A stretch of 64,000 nt of DNA, taken from assembly GCF_023065955.2 (NCBI RefSeq), contig NC_079873.1:5470566-5534565 (forward strand). The letters are read 5' to 3'. This document shows, piece after piece, positions 32,506 to 44,500 of this stretch. The position numbers were made by a program, and so were the translations under genes. The DNA comes from Ursus arctos. Lineage: Eukaryota > Chordata > Mammalia > Carnivora > Ursidae. The notes under the pieces are model-generated. The model did not search any database and was not told the DNA's origin. It saw only the letters and a list, made by a program, of their open reading frames with translations. The first letter of the stretch is position 1. Each line of letters begins with the position of its first letter.

Positions 32506-32922
32506 CTGAGCCCGCTGATTTTTAAAGTTTCGTGCATTACATCCCACTGATTATAAGAACTGGCAAAATTAAGCCTCTCTGGTTTTCAATGCCAAATGTT
32601 ATAGGGACTTCTTTTCCCAGTTAGATGCCTGGGGTGCCCAGTGTGGGGTCTGCTTCTCTCCCTCCCCCATGCTTGCAATGTCCCTCCCTCTCAAGGAGAG
32701 TCCTGCAGGTCTGTTTCAGACCACATCTCCACTCTTCCTACCCTCTTCGATGCAGCTTCTTCTCTACACTTAACTGTGGAGAGTCTCTTCTGCCAGTCTT
32801 CAGGTCATTTTCTGGGTTATTTACACTGATGTGGGTGTTTTCTAGGTGTATCTGTGGGACAGGTTGAGCCGAGGATCTTCCTACTCCACCATCTTCCTTG
32901 GACCCTCTCAAGAGTACCTGTT

Positions 32923-35598
32923 GTCCTTTAACAGTACTTATTTCACCGATTTCACTAGTTGGCATTTCCTGTGCATTATGAGCAGAGAGCCTTCCTGAAA
33001 TTCTCTATGGTGTTCTTTGTTTTGATTTGAAGAGCTGTACCAGTTAGTCCCCTTCCTCTTCATACAGCAGCCCTTCAAGTCTTCGAAGGGAGTGCTCTTG
33101 CTCTCTTGGATCTGTCATTCTTGGCTAAACATCCCCCCTTCCCACCTCTGTTTTCAAAGATGCCATTTCCCTATTGATTTGCTCTACTCAGCACATTCTG
33201 TGAAGTCTGTATTACAAAAGGTACCAATTCCAATTAGTTATTATGACTCCCTGGACCACTACGGTTGAAAAAAAATAAGAGATCGTGTTCAGGCTCTTTG
33301 AAGGAGTGATGCCCTTGACTGAAGTCTGCCAGCATCACATGGAAGAGCATAGCATGTATTTCCCAGTCTATATCATGAGTAGAGGCTCTGCTTTGGCATG
33401 ATTTTTAGATGTGGTCTAACCTGGGTAGCATACTTGACATTCTACATGTAACAAAATTACTCTTCTAATATGCCAGTCTCTAAAAGGAGTTAAATTTTAT
33501 TCCATTGTTAGCCTAGAACAAATTTGTAGTCGATGAAAACGTCAGGGATTGTATTTCCCGCATAACATGGTTTTTGGATCATGGCTTATTATATAACGTG
33601 TCTGTTGCTGGAAGGCTTGGAAACTCTCCCGACTGGGCAAATTGAGAATAAATATAATGAGGTGAGGTTAAGGAAATGAATGTCAGCTTTCTATGTAGCT
33701 TAACAGAATTATCAGGCAGCACTGCAGAACAGGTGAGCATTGAATTTGCTTTTGTTCGTATGGTAATTATTTTGAGTATGTTCAAACATAGGAAAATATG
33801 TCAAGATTTTCAAGGGGAAAGCTTTGTTTACATGTTTAATCTCTAGCTTATGCTTCCCTAGCAGAAAACATGAAACAATTTTATGCTACCATTTTTCATA
33901 AAATTTTGCTGTCCTAAAACAGCTATTTATTTTTCCTTCCATTTGCTTCTGCAGCCCATTCTGTGAATGAAGGCAGTTTTTAGGGAGAAATAGCAAACTG
34001 TAAAACTGTAAACATTTGACCTAATGGAAAAGATCTTTCAGGGCCACATTCTTTGATTAAATAAATACTTGCTGCAGGTGTGACAGCTGCTTGGAAGCCT
34101 TTGAAAATGTTTCAGAGAGCAGAAGGAGCCGGAACCATAGCAGCTCTATAGTCTAAGATGATAACTTTTGAACAAGAGAAAAGCTGCTTCAAAGTAGCAA
34201 ATCAAGGTAGACGTTGCTGAGGGGAAAAAGCCAGGACAGCACTGGTTTCCACAGATCAAAACAGGTTCTCATTTCAACATCTTGCAACTCATTCCTATTC
34301 CGTAAATCATTTTACTCAAGAGAACGTCGTCATCCTCGTCCTGAGAACATCGTCTTCCTCAAGATAGGAAATGAATACTTTTGACAGCTGGCCACAGGTT
34401 TTTAATTAAAAATATTCATGATGATTTTAGAGAAGTCGTAAAAACTCCAATGTTCTTTATAGAAAAGTGTCTAAAGATAGTTTGCCCAGACTGCATCCAT
34501 TCTGCAGTAATGTGAATTCTACCCAAAAAGAGTGAGCACCTGCCTAGTCTCCAGGGCCCTCCGTCAACGTGGAGGAGGACCAGGCAGGTAGAACTCTTCC
34601 TCACCACTTCCTGCAGTTCTGACAGAGGTGAACAGACGGTGGCAGGTGGCAACACCAGGAAGAGCAGTGGTTCTTGTTGACGTAGAAGGTGTCCATCCAT
34701 GTAACAGACGGAGAAACAATAGCATGCAGGGATGGCATTCCTTTGAGGGCACGTGTGGTGCATTGAGACCCCGAGGGATGACAAGGCAGGCTAAGCATCT
34801 GAGTGACCTTCCCATTCTGCTTTACACCCGAGGACGTGGTTGCCGCCTCCCTTTTCCATCAGGGGACTCTAGGAAGAACCAGAGGCTCAACCGCCCTCTT
34901 ACCAAGAGTCATAGGGTCTAAGTGCGTTGCTTTGGACCTGCACTGGTTGTACTCAGTCTGGTGAAGAAGCTTGGTGTTCATTCAGACATTGCAGTACAAC
35001 GGCCAGACTGAAAGCAGGGATGACGGTAAATTTTCCCGCTGTGTACCTGTCATGGGTTGTGGTGTAAATGTAAATATCTAGGTATCTGTATTTTTGGAAG
35101 GAGCTAGAAGGTGAGGAACTCCAGCAGCCCAGTGCAGCTGAAGAAGTACAGCTCAGTAAAGGCTAACCGAACATGAAAACAAGCACTTTGCAATTAGATA
35201 TTGTTACGGGGCATTCGTGCCTTATCCAAATTCCCGTTTCCTGGAGGTTATACTAAAGACACTTTCAGTGAAGGTTTTTATATTAAGCAGACCTGGCATT
35301 TATCATCAGAGACCGGGTGCTCTGCAGTGAATTAAGGACAGCCATTCCTTAGGAAGGGTTTGCATACGTGGATATATATGTGTGTGTATCTCAGATATGT
35401 TCTTCACATCGCTTGTAGTTGACTCACGGACCTACCCTTGATGTTAGATATTCTCTTCCTTCTAACTCGGGAAAACCCATACGTAATTGATGAGGCTGGC
35501 CTCACCTTCAAAGTCAGCTAATGAAGTCTTCCTAACAGGGAAAAAAAAATCATAGTTTTACCCATTTTTTATTTCCTATCTTCACAGACAATCAACTA
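32923..35598. other. Repeat-poor 2.7 kb, no gene recognised
   Basis: Unique-looking sequence free of SINE or L1 text. Open frames up to 122 codons (minus, 34416-34784) overlap frames on the other strand and have no recognisable domain. No RNA gene seen. Confidence 0.5.
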
Positions 35599-35606
35599 AG
35601 GATGTT

Positions 35607-35813
35607 GTTATTGTTTTGGGTTTTTTGTTTTTTATTTTGTTTATTTTTAAGAGGTGGGGGAGGGGCAAAGGGACAGGGAGGAGAGAGACTCTTAAGCAGG
35701 CTCCATGCCCAGCACAGAGCCTGAAGCCGGGCTTGATCTCACGACCCTGAGATCATGACCTGAGCTGAAATCAACAGTCAGATGCTTAACTGACTGAGCC
35801 ACCCAGGCGCCCC
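35607..35813 (-). mobile_element. Can-SINE, minus strand
   Basis: Antisense SINE of the 'GACTCTTGATTT' type: GGTGGGGGAGGGGCAAAGGG, CTCACGACCCTGAGATCATG, GAAATCAACAGTCAGATGC, head complement CCACCCAGGCGCCCC. A short direct repeat AGGATGTT is at 35599-35606 and 35814-35821. Confidence 0.94.
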
Positions 35814-36049
35814 AGGATGTTTTTAATATTTAGATGAAGGAGTAATTGCTCCTTACCCTGTATTCTCATTATACACTGAATCTCCCTCTATTAAAACACA
35901 TACCATATTTTTCTGTAATCATTTCTCCCTTCCTTATTAAATTAAGAGCTCTTTGGTGACTGGGGACATAAAAAAAATATTTCTGTTGGATTAAGTCCCT
36001 TTAAATGTCAAATCCTCCACACACACAATTTTAGCCTCATGAAAATACT

Positions 36050-36172
36050 GTGTGATAAGTTTTATCATTTCCATTTGGTTAATGAGACACAGACTCAAAA
36101 AGACCAAATCAGTTGCTCAAGGTCATACCACAAATGCATAATTAATTTCAGACTCGAAACCAAGTCTGCCAA
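36050..36172 (+). mobile_element. MIR SINE fossil
   Basis: TTTTATCATTTCCATTTGG, AATGAGACACAGACTCAAAAAG, GTTGCTCAAGGTCATACCAC and CAGACTCGAAACCAAGTCTG match the right half of MIR in order. Ancient and decayed. Confidence 0.62.
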
Positions 36173-36404
36173 AAATCACCAATGGAGACATTTCCACCAC
36201 CACCTGGGGTCATGTATATTCATCCTACTTTTCTCAGGAACTCATCTGTGTTTGACCTATAATTAAGGTAATTTCAACCAATACTTATAGTAAATACCTA
36301 ATTCATTTTTTCAACATATCAAAGGATAGGACACAGCACTTCCTGTTTATTACTCATCATTGATCTAGTCAAGAAGTTTTTATGAAGTTTCACTTCCCGA
36401 GATG

Positions 36405-36990
36405 GTATAGTGATGCACTGGTTAGCCAGTGCTGTGTAACAAGTTGTCCCCAGATGTAATGGCAGACAGCAGCATTTGTTGCCTCACGTTTCTGGGGGTC
36501 AGGAATCCTGGCCTGGCCTCTAGGAGGTTGTCTTATCCTTACGCTTTCTCATGAGGCCGCAGTCACCCTGCGCATCAGGCCGAGACTGATCTTCTTTCTC
36601 ATGGTTGTTGGAAGAAGGGCGGGGTTCAGCTTCTCATGGGCCATTTGACTGAAGATCTCCAATCTTTGCTGGTGGTTGGCAGGAAGCTGCCCTTAGTTCC
36701 TGGTCATATGGAAGTCTCCCTAGGGCAGCTCGTAAATTATGTCATTGAAACAAACAAGTGAGAAGAACCAGACAGAGAGGGTCCACAAAAATAGAAGTCA
36801 GTCTTTTGTAACCATCTGCAAAGTGTTGCATTAACACCTGGCGGGTCTATTCCTTAGTAGCAAGGAGTTCCTTCTCGCCCACACTGAGCAGGAGGGGGTC
36901 ACACAGGCATGAAGGTGAGGAAGCAGGGATCACTGGTGCTCATCTCAGAAGGCTGCTTGCAACAGCAAATCTGAGAAGGGAGGGCTTGGA
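36405..36990 (-). mobile_element. Ancient LTR, MaLR-like, antisense (family uncertain)
   Basis: Text such as GTGCTGTGTAACAAGTTGTCC, GCCTCACGTTTCTGGGGGTCAGGAATC, CTCATGAGGCCGCAGTCA and, near the right end, CACTGAGCAGGAGGGGGTCAC and GATCACTGGTGCTCATCTCAG follows an old LTR-type repeat consensus, read in reverse. No viral gene is present. I am sure it is an ancient interspersed repeat and less sure of the family. Confidence 0.5.
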
Positions 36991-37324
36991 ACAATCTACG
37001 TAGATCAGGACAATTACTATTCACCATATATACCATATACGAAAGAGTTGAGTGAATTTTTTCAGCTTGTAATTCCATCTTACATCCAACTGGCAACATT
37101 CAAAGTTGCCTCTCAGGCAGAATTATATAAATATCTTTAAGTAATACTCAGCCATATTCCTTGCAACATCTTTATTTTTTAGACATTTATTATAAATCTG
37201 GGCAGTATGCAAATTAAGTAGGCACTTTGTCTGATTGCCTGGCACTGTTGAGAGGTCAGCGGTGTGGAAGGGCTGGCATTACATCCTGACCTCCAGCTCA
37301 GAGAACTTTAAATAAATGTGAGAA

Positions 37325-37365
<41 letters not shown>

Positions 37366-38574
37366 ATATAATATGAAAAAATAAACCACCTACTTTTATA
37401 TTTTAACACTGCACGATTCAGACTTTATGTTCAACTATGTGAAAACTCACTTTTCATGAGTGACAAAGAACGTTAGGCTAGAAAGTTTTAAAATATGTCC
37501 CCCTGAGGTTTTCAATAAGATCAGCCTGGAAACCACACACTAATGATGACAGAATCAAGGCTTATAAGATCCATTTTAAAATAGCCTGACTTTTAGTCAT
37601 GTTACAAAGACAAGAGCCTCATTATCTTTTACCGTTTATGCTTCTGAACTATGAACGTATGTATTACTTTTCTATACATTATTAAATTTCATTTTAAATG
37701 GAAAACGTTAATATTTTAACTCAACAGTTTAAATGGTATTAATACTAATGTTGTGATTCTACTTTTTAAAGGACAGACTTTTCAAGTTCAATTTGAATCT
37801 CCTCAACTTTTATTTCTGCACTGGTGGGAAAGACTAGTTTGGGAGCATGGATTATCCTGAAAGCCAGATAATGAAAAGCTAACTTATGTGTAACTTCGGG
37901 TGTGTTTGGGGATTTCTTTGAAGATGCATCCCTACTACGCGAGGAGTTCACGACAGCTCAGACAGAGTGTGAACGAAGCAGGGAAGGCTGGGCTCTAACA
38001 AGGCACCTGTTTTCTCCTCCTTGTCTGTCCCTCTGAGCAAACCGCTTCCTACTTTTGCATTCTTTGTTTTTTTTCTCTGCAATGATACAGGTTTGTCATC
38101 CGAGCACTTTGGGGTCCTTCTGTGTATTTTGCACTTCCGGATATTCACCCTAAGAAAGCCAGTGTGTATGCAGTAGGCTGAATGAATGAGGGAAACCTGG
38201 GTACTTTGTTTTCTCTTAAATGCATAAAGAGAAGGCGCAAACCAGTTATTTAAAGCTCGGGAATCCCAAGAAGCAGTTATTGCAGCCTTCGTCACAGCTC
38301 CCTAGGATGCAGCGTAAATACCCCAGCATCTGACACCCCTCACTGCAGCTATCCTGGCTGTGTCTGTGCGTCCAGGCAGACACCTGGGGGAGGAGGCGCA
38401 GCAGGCTCGTGCCCCAGCACATAACACAGTGCCTGGCACTGACCAGATGCTCAAACACTGTAACCTTCCCCCCCACTGCCAGCCTGAACACATGCTCACA
38501 TCATCGACAATAATATAGTACCACACGCGATGCCTAGATTTGCAGAGCTACTGAGCTTGCGAAGAAGTTATTTT
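36991..38574. other. Repeat-poor 1.6 kb with GT microsatellite
   Basis: Unique-looking sequence holding a (GT)18 run at 37327-37362. A weak L2/MIR-like phrase CACAGTGCCTGGCACTGACCAG lies near 38427. Open frames up to 115 codons on the minus strand (37948-38295) are unrecognised. Confidence 0.5.
37327..37362. repeat. (GT)18 microsatellite
   Basis: An uninterrupted GT dinucleotide tract of 36 bases, long enough to be length-polymorphic in a population. Confidence 0.97.
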
Positions 38575-38800
38575 CTTTTTCTTTCTTTTCAACTTTCTAT
38601 TTAAATTCTAGTAGTTAACATACAGTGCAATATCAGTTTCAGGAGCAGAATTCAGTGATTCATCACTTACATACGACACCCAGTGCTCATCACAACAAGT
38701 GCCCTCCTTAAAGCCCATCCCCCATCTAGCCCATCCCCCAACCACCTCCCTCCATCACGCCTCAGTGTGTTCTCTAAGAGTCTTTTATGGTTTGTGCAAA
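38575..38800 (-). mobile_element. Short L1 3' end, antisense
   Basis: Antisense L1 3' UTR text: TAGTAGTTAACATACAGTGC, TGATTCATCACTTACATACG, CACCCAGTGCTCATCAC and a C-rich end. Flanked by a near-duplicate AAGTTATTTTCT (about 38565) and AAGATATTTTCT (about 38802). Strongly 5'-truncated. Confidence 0.88.
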
Positions 38801-41306
38801 AAAGATATTTTCTGGCATTAACATTAATATAGGGAGAGCATTAGCAACTTGACAAAGCTATCTCGTCTTGACAAGCATGTTAACTAGGTTCTCCCAGGTT
38901 TAAACACAGCAAGTCCCTCCATTTACCTCAAACAGTGAGAGAGAATGCACGTGAGAGTAAAGAGCCTGCAGAATGTCCATTAGGAGGCCAGCAGGCTGCA
39001 GAGCAATTCAGCTGGGATGGCGCATGGAGATCCCCTGGAAGAAACAGACCCCCGAATATAGCCAGAACTGCGGAGAAGAGAGAGTTAAATACCATTCTTA
39101 CCAGCCATGTCTTTGTTGTTCTACTGGCTCTCCAGAGTTACGAGTTTTCACTGCTTTTGTTTCTGGTCTCTCGGTTCCATTTGCCCTTGTTTCTGACACA
39201 ACGGCTTTCTGCTTTGCCAACACTTCCGAACTGTGGGCTGGGAGTGTGCGTGTCAGAAACTGAGCACACCTGCGTGGCGGGGGTCATCACTCAAGAAGCA
39301 TTCCTCGCCAGCCGACAGGGTTGTGTGCGAACACCCAGACTTTGGGCCAGATAATGACTTTGTTTGAACGCTCGCGCTTTTAGACACAGTTCTTTAAGGC
39401 AAGTTGTAATCATACGGCAAAGCCATGCCTGTGTCACCTGTTATGGACCTATTGCCATAATAATGCTAAGCAAAATAATAGAGAAGGAAGAAGTAAATCA
39501 TGCAACACCTATCCTATGGCAACAGCAAACACTTGAACGTATATGGTTCTATAAATAAGAAAATGTGTGACATTATCAGGTCTACTCAGCATTTAAAGAC
39601 AGATGGTTGATGTGGTTTCCATAATGACAGAGTCGGGAACTGTTCTGTTGAATAAGCAAAATACATTAAATATTTTAAACATCCTCATGATCCTAAACAG
39701 TAAGGCTAATTAATAATCTTGACTAATTTTCATGCAATCAAGTAAATCTAGTGAGCAACTGTGTCGTAATATATACTTTGACATACAGGTGAACTCATGA
39801 CCTCTGAAGTCGTTCTTGATTAAGAATTTTTGAAAACCTTGTATGCGTACACTGGAGGACTAGATTAGCCCAAAAGAGGCTTTGGTGATTTAATGTAGAA
39901 ATGCTCTTGTTACTCTTTCAAATACCGTTTGAGAAAGACCAGATAGTATAATGTGGCTTTCATCTCCGTGTGTATCTGCTTCCTTTCTAAGCATTTAATC
40001 TCTGGGAGCACTTCAAGCACCACGGGACGTAGGGTCTGTGTGAGTAGATCGAGTGCAGCAGAGAGAGGGGTAATGGACCCATCCCCTCGGGCTTATTACA
40101 GCAGGACCCTAAACCATCATTTGATCACTTTAGAAAGGATCGTAGTCCGGGAACCCGTCAGCTGATATCAGTTTGCAGGGGATACAGTTGTGACCCACCG
40201 ACGGATGTTTGCTCACTCGAGCTGTATCCACTTTGAATGATCGCAGGGCTGTCATTCAGCACCACACGTTCTATTCACACGCTTTGTTTTAGTCGGGTTT
40301 CTTCTCAATCCAACAACTGCGTGTAGACCCAGGCTAAGTCGTACCCCATTCCATGGGATACGCCAGACTTTTAATGCTAGCGGTTTTTCCCTCAAAACAG
40401 AGATTGCTCACGTACTGATGTGGGTTGTCCCCACTTGGGTTTCTATTGTCGTTCAGGAAGAAGATGCTGAGCTTCCAGGTCTAAGTCACCCTCCTCTTGA
40501 GTGTGGGGATACCTGAGACCTGCTGGCTCTTGCTTTGAGAAGCAGTGTCAGCCAAAAAGTGACCCCGTTTGCAGCTTCATACTTACAGGCGGGGCAAAGC
40601 CTTTTTGCTCCTAGTATGCCAAGCTCGATGTCTCATCACTTCATTAAAGATCGTAGGTTGCAATCCGAATTAGAAAACAGATTTTAAATTCTGCAATATG
40701 TGTATTACCCACCAAACAGTGCTACCAGAACATGCCAAATCTTTCTGTTCTGGTCAAATTAAGTATTGACATTAGCTGCCCCTGGACAGAAGAGAAAACT
40801 TATTTCCCACCGTGAGGGGGGTGTGTGTGTGTGTGTCCGTCCGTCCGTTACAGGTGCTGATGTTGAGAAAGAGATTGAATGTGAGCAATTTATGTGGGAT
40901 GTGATCTTGAGAAACATCAGGGAGAGAGAGGGAAAGGAAGGTGAGGGAAGAAGCTAAGAAAGGGGGTTTTTTTCCACCAGGTTCCCAGGGTGGGCAGCTG
41001 AAGCGTAGTTCTCCTGAAGGTGTCTGGGAGGCAGTGCTGAACACAAGCTTCAGAGCTCTCCCTCCCAAGAGAAGAGGGGGCTGACGCTGTTGGCCATCAG
41101 TACCCATCAGCCATTGGGTTGGGCCCATGTGGGAGGCATTAATCCCCTGGCCCTTCCGGCATGCCGTGGGCTCGGCCGGAGCAGGCTCTGGTGGCCAGAG
41201 AAGGCCCTCAGCCAGGGACACACAGGTGCTCGGCGCTGGGACACTGGAAAACACACCAGAGCAGGGCGGGGTGAAAAACATAAGGGCCAAGGGAGTATGA
41301 GCAGGG
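38801..41306. other. Repeat-poor 2.5 kb, no gene recognised
   Basis: Unique-looking sequence. Holds a GT/CCGT compound run at 40818-40850. Open frames of 139 codons (plus, 38935-39354) and 172 codons (minus, 40772-41290) have no recognisable domains; the latter runs through the GT/CCGT tract. Confidence 0.5.
40818..40850. repeat. (GT)n(CCGT)n compound microsatellite
   Basis: About eight GT units followed by three CCGT units. CpG-containing tetranucleotide units are unusual but this is a short tract. Confidence 0.9.
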
Positions 41307-41500
41307 TATCTATTTATCTCTCTATTTATGACTGTTTTTTGTTCATGTGTCTGTATCTATATCATGTGTATCAACAGGTCTCTACTATATCGCTGTGTCT
41401 CTATCCATAGCCTGATGCATGTTTGCAGCTGTGCCTATGGCTGTACACTTATCTCTCTAGGTGCACGTGTGGATGCATACATTTATCTACATACTGATTG
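41307..41500. repeat. Degenerate TATC/TCTA-like simple repeat
   Basis: The words TATCTATTTATCTCTC, TCTGTATCTATATC and TTATCTACATAC recur through about 190 bases, consistent with a decayed tetranucleotide microsatellite. Confidence 0.55.
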
Positions 41501-41606
41501 TGGCTTTGCAAAGCAAACATCGCAATTGTATCTAAAAGGTCTGGGTTTTACAAAACACTTTCCTTAAAAAAAACCTAGAAAAATGTTATTTAAATAAGGA
41601 AAATAA

Positions 41607-41789
41607 GGGGCGCCTGGTGACTCGGTTGAGCATCTGACTCTTGATTTTGGCTCAAGTCATGATCTCGGGTTCGTGAGATCGAGCCCCACAGTGGGCGTGA
41701 TCTGCTTACGATTCTCTCTCTCCCTCTCCCTCTGCTCCCCCCACCCCCGCTCGCACACACATTTCTCTCTCTCTGGAAAAAAAAAAATA
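41607..41789 (+). mobile_element. Can-SINE, plus strand
   Basis: Head GGGGCGCCTGGTGACTCGG (one internal deletion), CATCTGACTCTTGATTTTGG, CGTGAGATCGAGCCCCACAG B-box region, CT-rich block, CACACACATTTCTC and an A tail to about 41789. It belongs to the 'GACTCTTGATTT' type. Confidence 0.94.
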
Positions 41790-42040
41790 ATTAGACTTCC
41801 GGTTTCTTGGATGAGGAGAAAAATCAACTCTCCTTAGATTCATAAGAGAAGGGAAGGCACTGGGCAATGCTGCCCCCCACAACTGGAGATACAGAGAACC
41901 AAGTCCAGGCAGTCCTATCTAACCAGAACAGAAACGGGAGAGGAGGCTGCCAGGTGAACCCATGTCACAGTATAAAAACGTGAGCTGTAACCAATGGACA
42001 CTCGGTGCGAACAACTCCATGTGAACAAGTCTGAGAGCTA

Positions 42041-42238
42041 GGGGCGCCTGAGTGGCGCAGTCGTTAAGCGTCTGCCTTCGGCTCAGGGCGTGATCCTGGC
42101 GTTCTGGGATCGAGCCCCACATCAGGCTCCTCCGCTGGGAGCCTGCTTCTTCCTCTCCCACTCCCCCTGCTTGTGTTCCATATCTGGCTGGCTGTCTCTC
42201 TGTCAAATAAATAAATAAATAAAATCTTTAGAAAAAAA
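42041..42238 (+). mobile_element. Can-SINE, plus strand, arctoid-type
   Basis: Well-preserved copy: head GGGGCGCCTGAGTGGCGCAG, GTTAAGCGTCTGCCTTCGG, GGGATCGAGCCCCAC B-box region, CTCCTCCGCTGGGAGCC, GCTGGCTGTCTCTCTGTC, (AAAT)n, AATCTTT and an A tail. Direct repeat AAGTCTGAGAGCTA (42027-42040) and AAGTCTTAGATCTA (42239-42252). Confidence 0.95.
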
Positions 42239-42252
42239 AAGTCTTAGATCTA

Positions 42253-43010
42253 AAAACCCCGGGGGACTGGTGGATCCTAAACTCTTATGACTTTGGCCTC
42301 CAAGAGCATAACTAGGTTCTCACAGTAGATAGTGGAGGAAAATTCCTTCCTAATCTAGTAGAAGGAGAAAGGCATTTGATAAATTCAGCAGCTACTCCTA
42401 AAAAAGTCTAAGAACTAGAACAAGATGATGTAATTCTGAAATGGACTAGTTACTACCAATTATCATGATAAAGAACAGACAAACTACTTCTTTTAAGATG
42501 TTATTCATTTGGGAGAGAGAGAGCGCAAGCAAGCATGAGTGCGGGGCAGAAGCAGAGGGAGAAGCAGGCTCCCCGCTGAGCAGGGAGCCCAATGCAGGAC
42601 TCGAACCCAAGACCCAGAGATGATGACCTGAGCGGAAGGCAGATGTTCAACCGACTGAGTCACCCAGGTGCCCCCCAATTAACTATTTCTAATACAGGCA
42701 TACACACCATCCCCACTCATATTTAACATTGATTTGGAAGTTCTCATTAAAGCACAAAGACCAAAGAAATTAAATAATGATCATACATATTTTTTTTTAA
42801 AGTCACAGAAATACTTAGTATGCAGATGCTAATGCTATCTATCTGGAGAAGCTAAAAGTAATTAGAAATTCACAAGATAAATTAGTAAGGTAAACAATAC
42901 AAGTCATATATAACCATTTTCTCCCTATTCTAGTCATATCCAGTAGGAAATTAGGAAAAATATATTTATTTCTTAATAGCAGAAATTACAGAATGATAAA
43001 GAAAAATACA
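42253..43010 (+). mobile_element. Ancient L1M ORF2 fragment, sense
   Basis: Decayed ORF2 in sense. GAAAGGCATTTGATAAATTCAGC matches the KAFDK region, CACCATCCCCACTCATATTTAACATTG the 'PLLFN' region, and GCAGATGCTAATGCTATCTATCTGG lies where the FADD motif should be (now A-D-A-N). A SINE interrupts it at 42490-42675. It is much older than the carnivore L1s. Left edge is uncertain. Confidence 0.6.
42490..42675 (-). mobile_element. Can-SINE, minus strand
   Basis: Antisense SINE: TTTTAAGATGTTATTCATTTGGGAG, CAGAGGGAGAAGCAGGCTCC, GATGATGACCTGAGCGG and head complement CACCCAGGTGCCCC. Duplication not clear. It sits inside the ancient L1M fragment and faces the plus-strand SINE 250 bases to its left. 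Confidence 0.92.
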
Positions 43011-43835
43011 TTGTAATATATATTATATACTAATATATATTTTAGTCATTCTCTCTATATATTTTATATATAGTGTATGTATAGTACAGTCCAGCATTTC
43101 TATAGAACTATAGTTCTATAAATTCTGTATTATACTTATAAACATATAGATATAAAATATAAGTTCAAGAGCTGTACATTCCTATTGAAGGAAAAAAAGC
43201 CATGTCCTTAATAAATACTCCTCATTGAGCAGATGGAAAAAAATGATGCTTCAAACTCAGTATATGAACTTGATACAATTCCAAGTAGCATATTGTTTTA
43301 ACAGAACAGAAAGAGAGCAGCCCCAGAGGCAGGCAGCACGGAGGTGCTCTCTCTTGGGTCCCGTCCGTGTTTGATACACTGTAGCTCTGCTGACCTCCCT
43401 GCCCAGTACCATGAAATCTTCCTATTTCCTTTCTTCCCAGACACCAAGGGGAAAGGGAGGAGGGTCACGACAGACGAGCAAGAGAGCATGTGGCCCTGAG
43501 AACACTCAGGTTGTCTGCTTTCCCCCAAACGAGTTCACTGGGACTCAGCGTGTTTCGATTTAAAACACTTGTGGGAAATTAATCGAAGCACGGAATATCG
43601 AGAAAACCGTGGCACTGAACCACGTAATTCAAAGAGGGCAACCCCGTAAACCTCTAAAAGGCAGTATTAAGATGCTGTCACTCTTCTCGCGGCTTTGATT
43701 CACTCCTGCTTTGCGTTGTGCGGCCACAGCGTTAGGGCTTGGCGGGCACATTTTTCTTTTCCTTTCCCAGTTGGTCGAATCAAGCAGAAAGTGGCATCCG
43801 TAACGGAGGGCGGAATTGGCTGTGGTCGTCCGCAG
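43011..43835. other. AT-rich then unique stretch, no gene
   Basis: 43011-43180 is a TATA-rich low-complexity tract (repeated TATATATTTTATATATAG words). The rest is unique-looking with no repeat; a 76-codon minus frame at 43298-43528 is unrecognised. Confidence 0.5.
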
Positions 43836-43844
43836 AGTTCTTTT

Positions 43845-43908
43845 TTTTTTTTTCTTCGTGGGAAGTTTTTTTTTTTTTCCCAATAATATTTTTTTATTAT
43901 ATTATGTT
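43845..43908 (-). mobile_element. Ultra-short L1 3'-tail insertion
   Basis: About 64 bases of T-rich tail and L1 3' terminal text (AATAATATTTTTTTATTATATTATGTTAG, split here by description: the words AATAATATT and ATTATGTTAG) as at 7465 and 17800. The direct repeat AGTTCTTTT is at 43836-43844 and 43909-43917. An extreme 5' truncation. Confidence 0.8.
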
Positions 43909-43917
43909 AGTTCTTTT

Positions 43918-44500
43918 GAACTTCGCAGACTGTGACTTCCTCTTCCCTGTCTTTCCTCAGTCCTGAGGAAGATTGGCACTTTTGGAGTTTTGTGTTTGTT
44001 GTTTAGGTAATGCTGTTTTAAAAACTGTCATCGATGTCCTGTTCACAGTTAGGTCTACATGAGTATTTTTTTAAGGAGAGAGAGACTGTTCTGTCAATCA
44101 CTGGCACTGGGCACAAGACAGTGTATTTCAGGAAAACCTGACTATAAAGGTTTCCCTCTGAAGCTGCGCACTCTGTCCTCCCCATTCTAAACTGTGACGT
44201 TGTCCTCAATTCTTAACACTGTGATACATCTCCACAAGGGGAACACTAACCCCTTTGTATTGGAAATAACTGCAAATCAAATCCTTGGTTTATTCTATTT
44301 TTTCCATGCGCAAAAGGGTTTTCTTAAAATATTATTCTGGGTTTTGTGTATCAGCAAAGCCAGATATTTCCAATCCATTATTGTACATATATAACAATAC
44401 ACAAACATTGAAAGTTCTGATCAGTTACCTTGATACTCTAATTTCAAATAATATGAAATAAATGGATAAAAAATTTTAAAAACCACTGTGTTTACATATT
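43918..44500. other. Repeat-poor stretch, no gene recognised
   Basis: No repeat or gene text recognised; open frames up to 66 codons only. Confidence 0.45.

Larger units (their letters stand above)
25531..32909 (-). mobile_element. Full-length L1 LINE, minus strand, inactive
   Basis: One L1 spans about 7.4 kb, or roughly 6.8 kb once three later SINEs are removed. In sense it starts at 32909 with a GGGTCCAAGGAAGATGGTGG-type 5' end. It runs through a 5' UTR (to about 31373), ORF1 (about 31372-30400), ORF2 (about 30035-26300) and a 3' UTR to 25531. The direct repeat AAGAGTACCTGTT at 25518-25530 and 32910-32922 shows that both ends are original. Both reading frames carry stops and frameshifts, so it cannot move itself. 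Confidence 0.96.
31373..32909 (-). promoter_or_regulatory. L1 5' UTR (promoter region), minus strand
   Basis: The stretch between ORF1 and the true 5' end of the full-length L1, about 1.3 kb without the SINE at 32302-32505. It is clearly more GC-rich than the L1 body. In active L1s this segment holds the internal pol II promoter and often an antisense promoter; here function is only inferred from position. The opposite strand keeps an open frame of about 200 codons (31488-32108). Confidence 0.8.
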
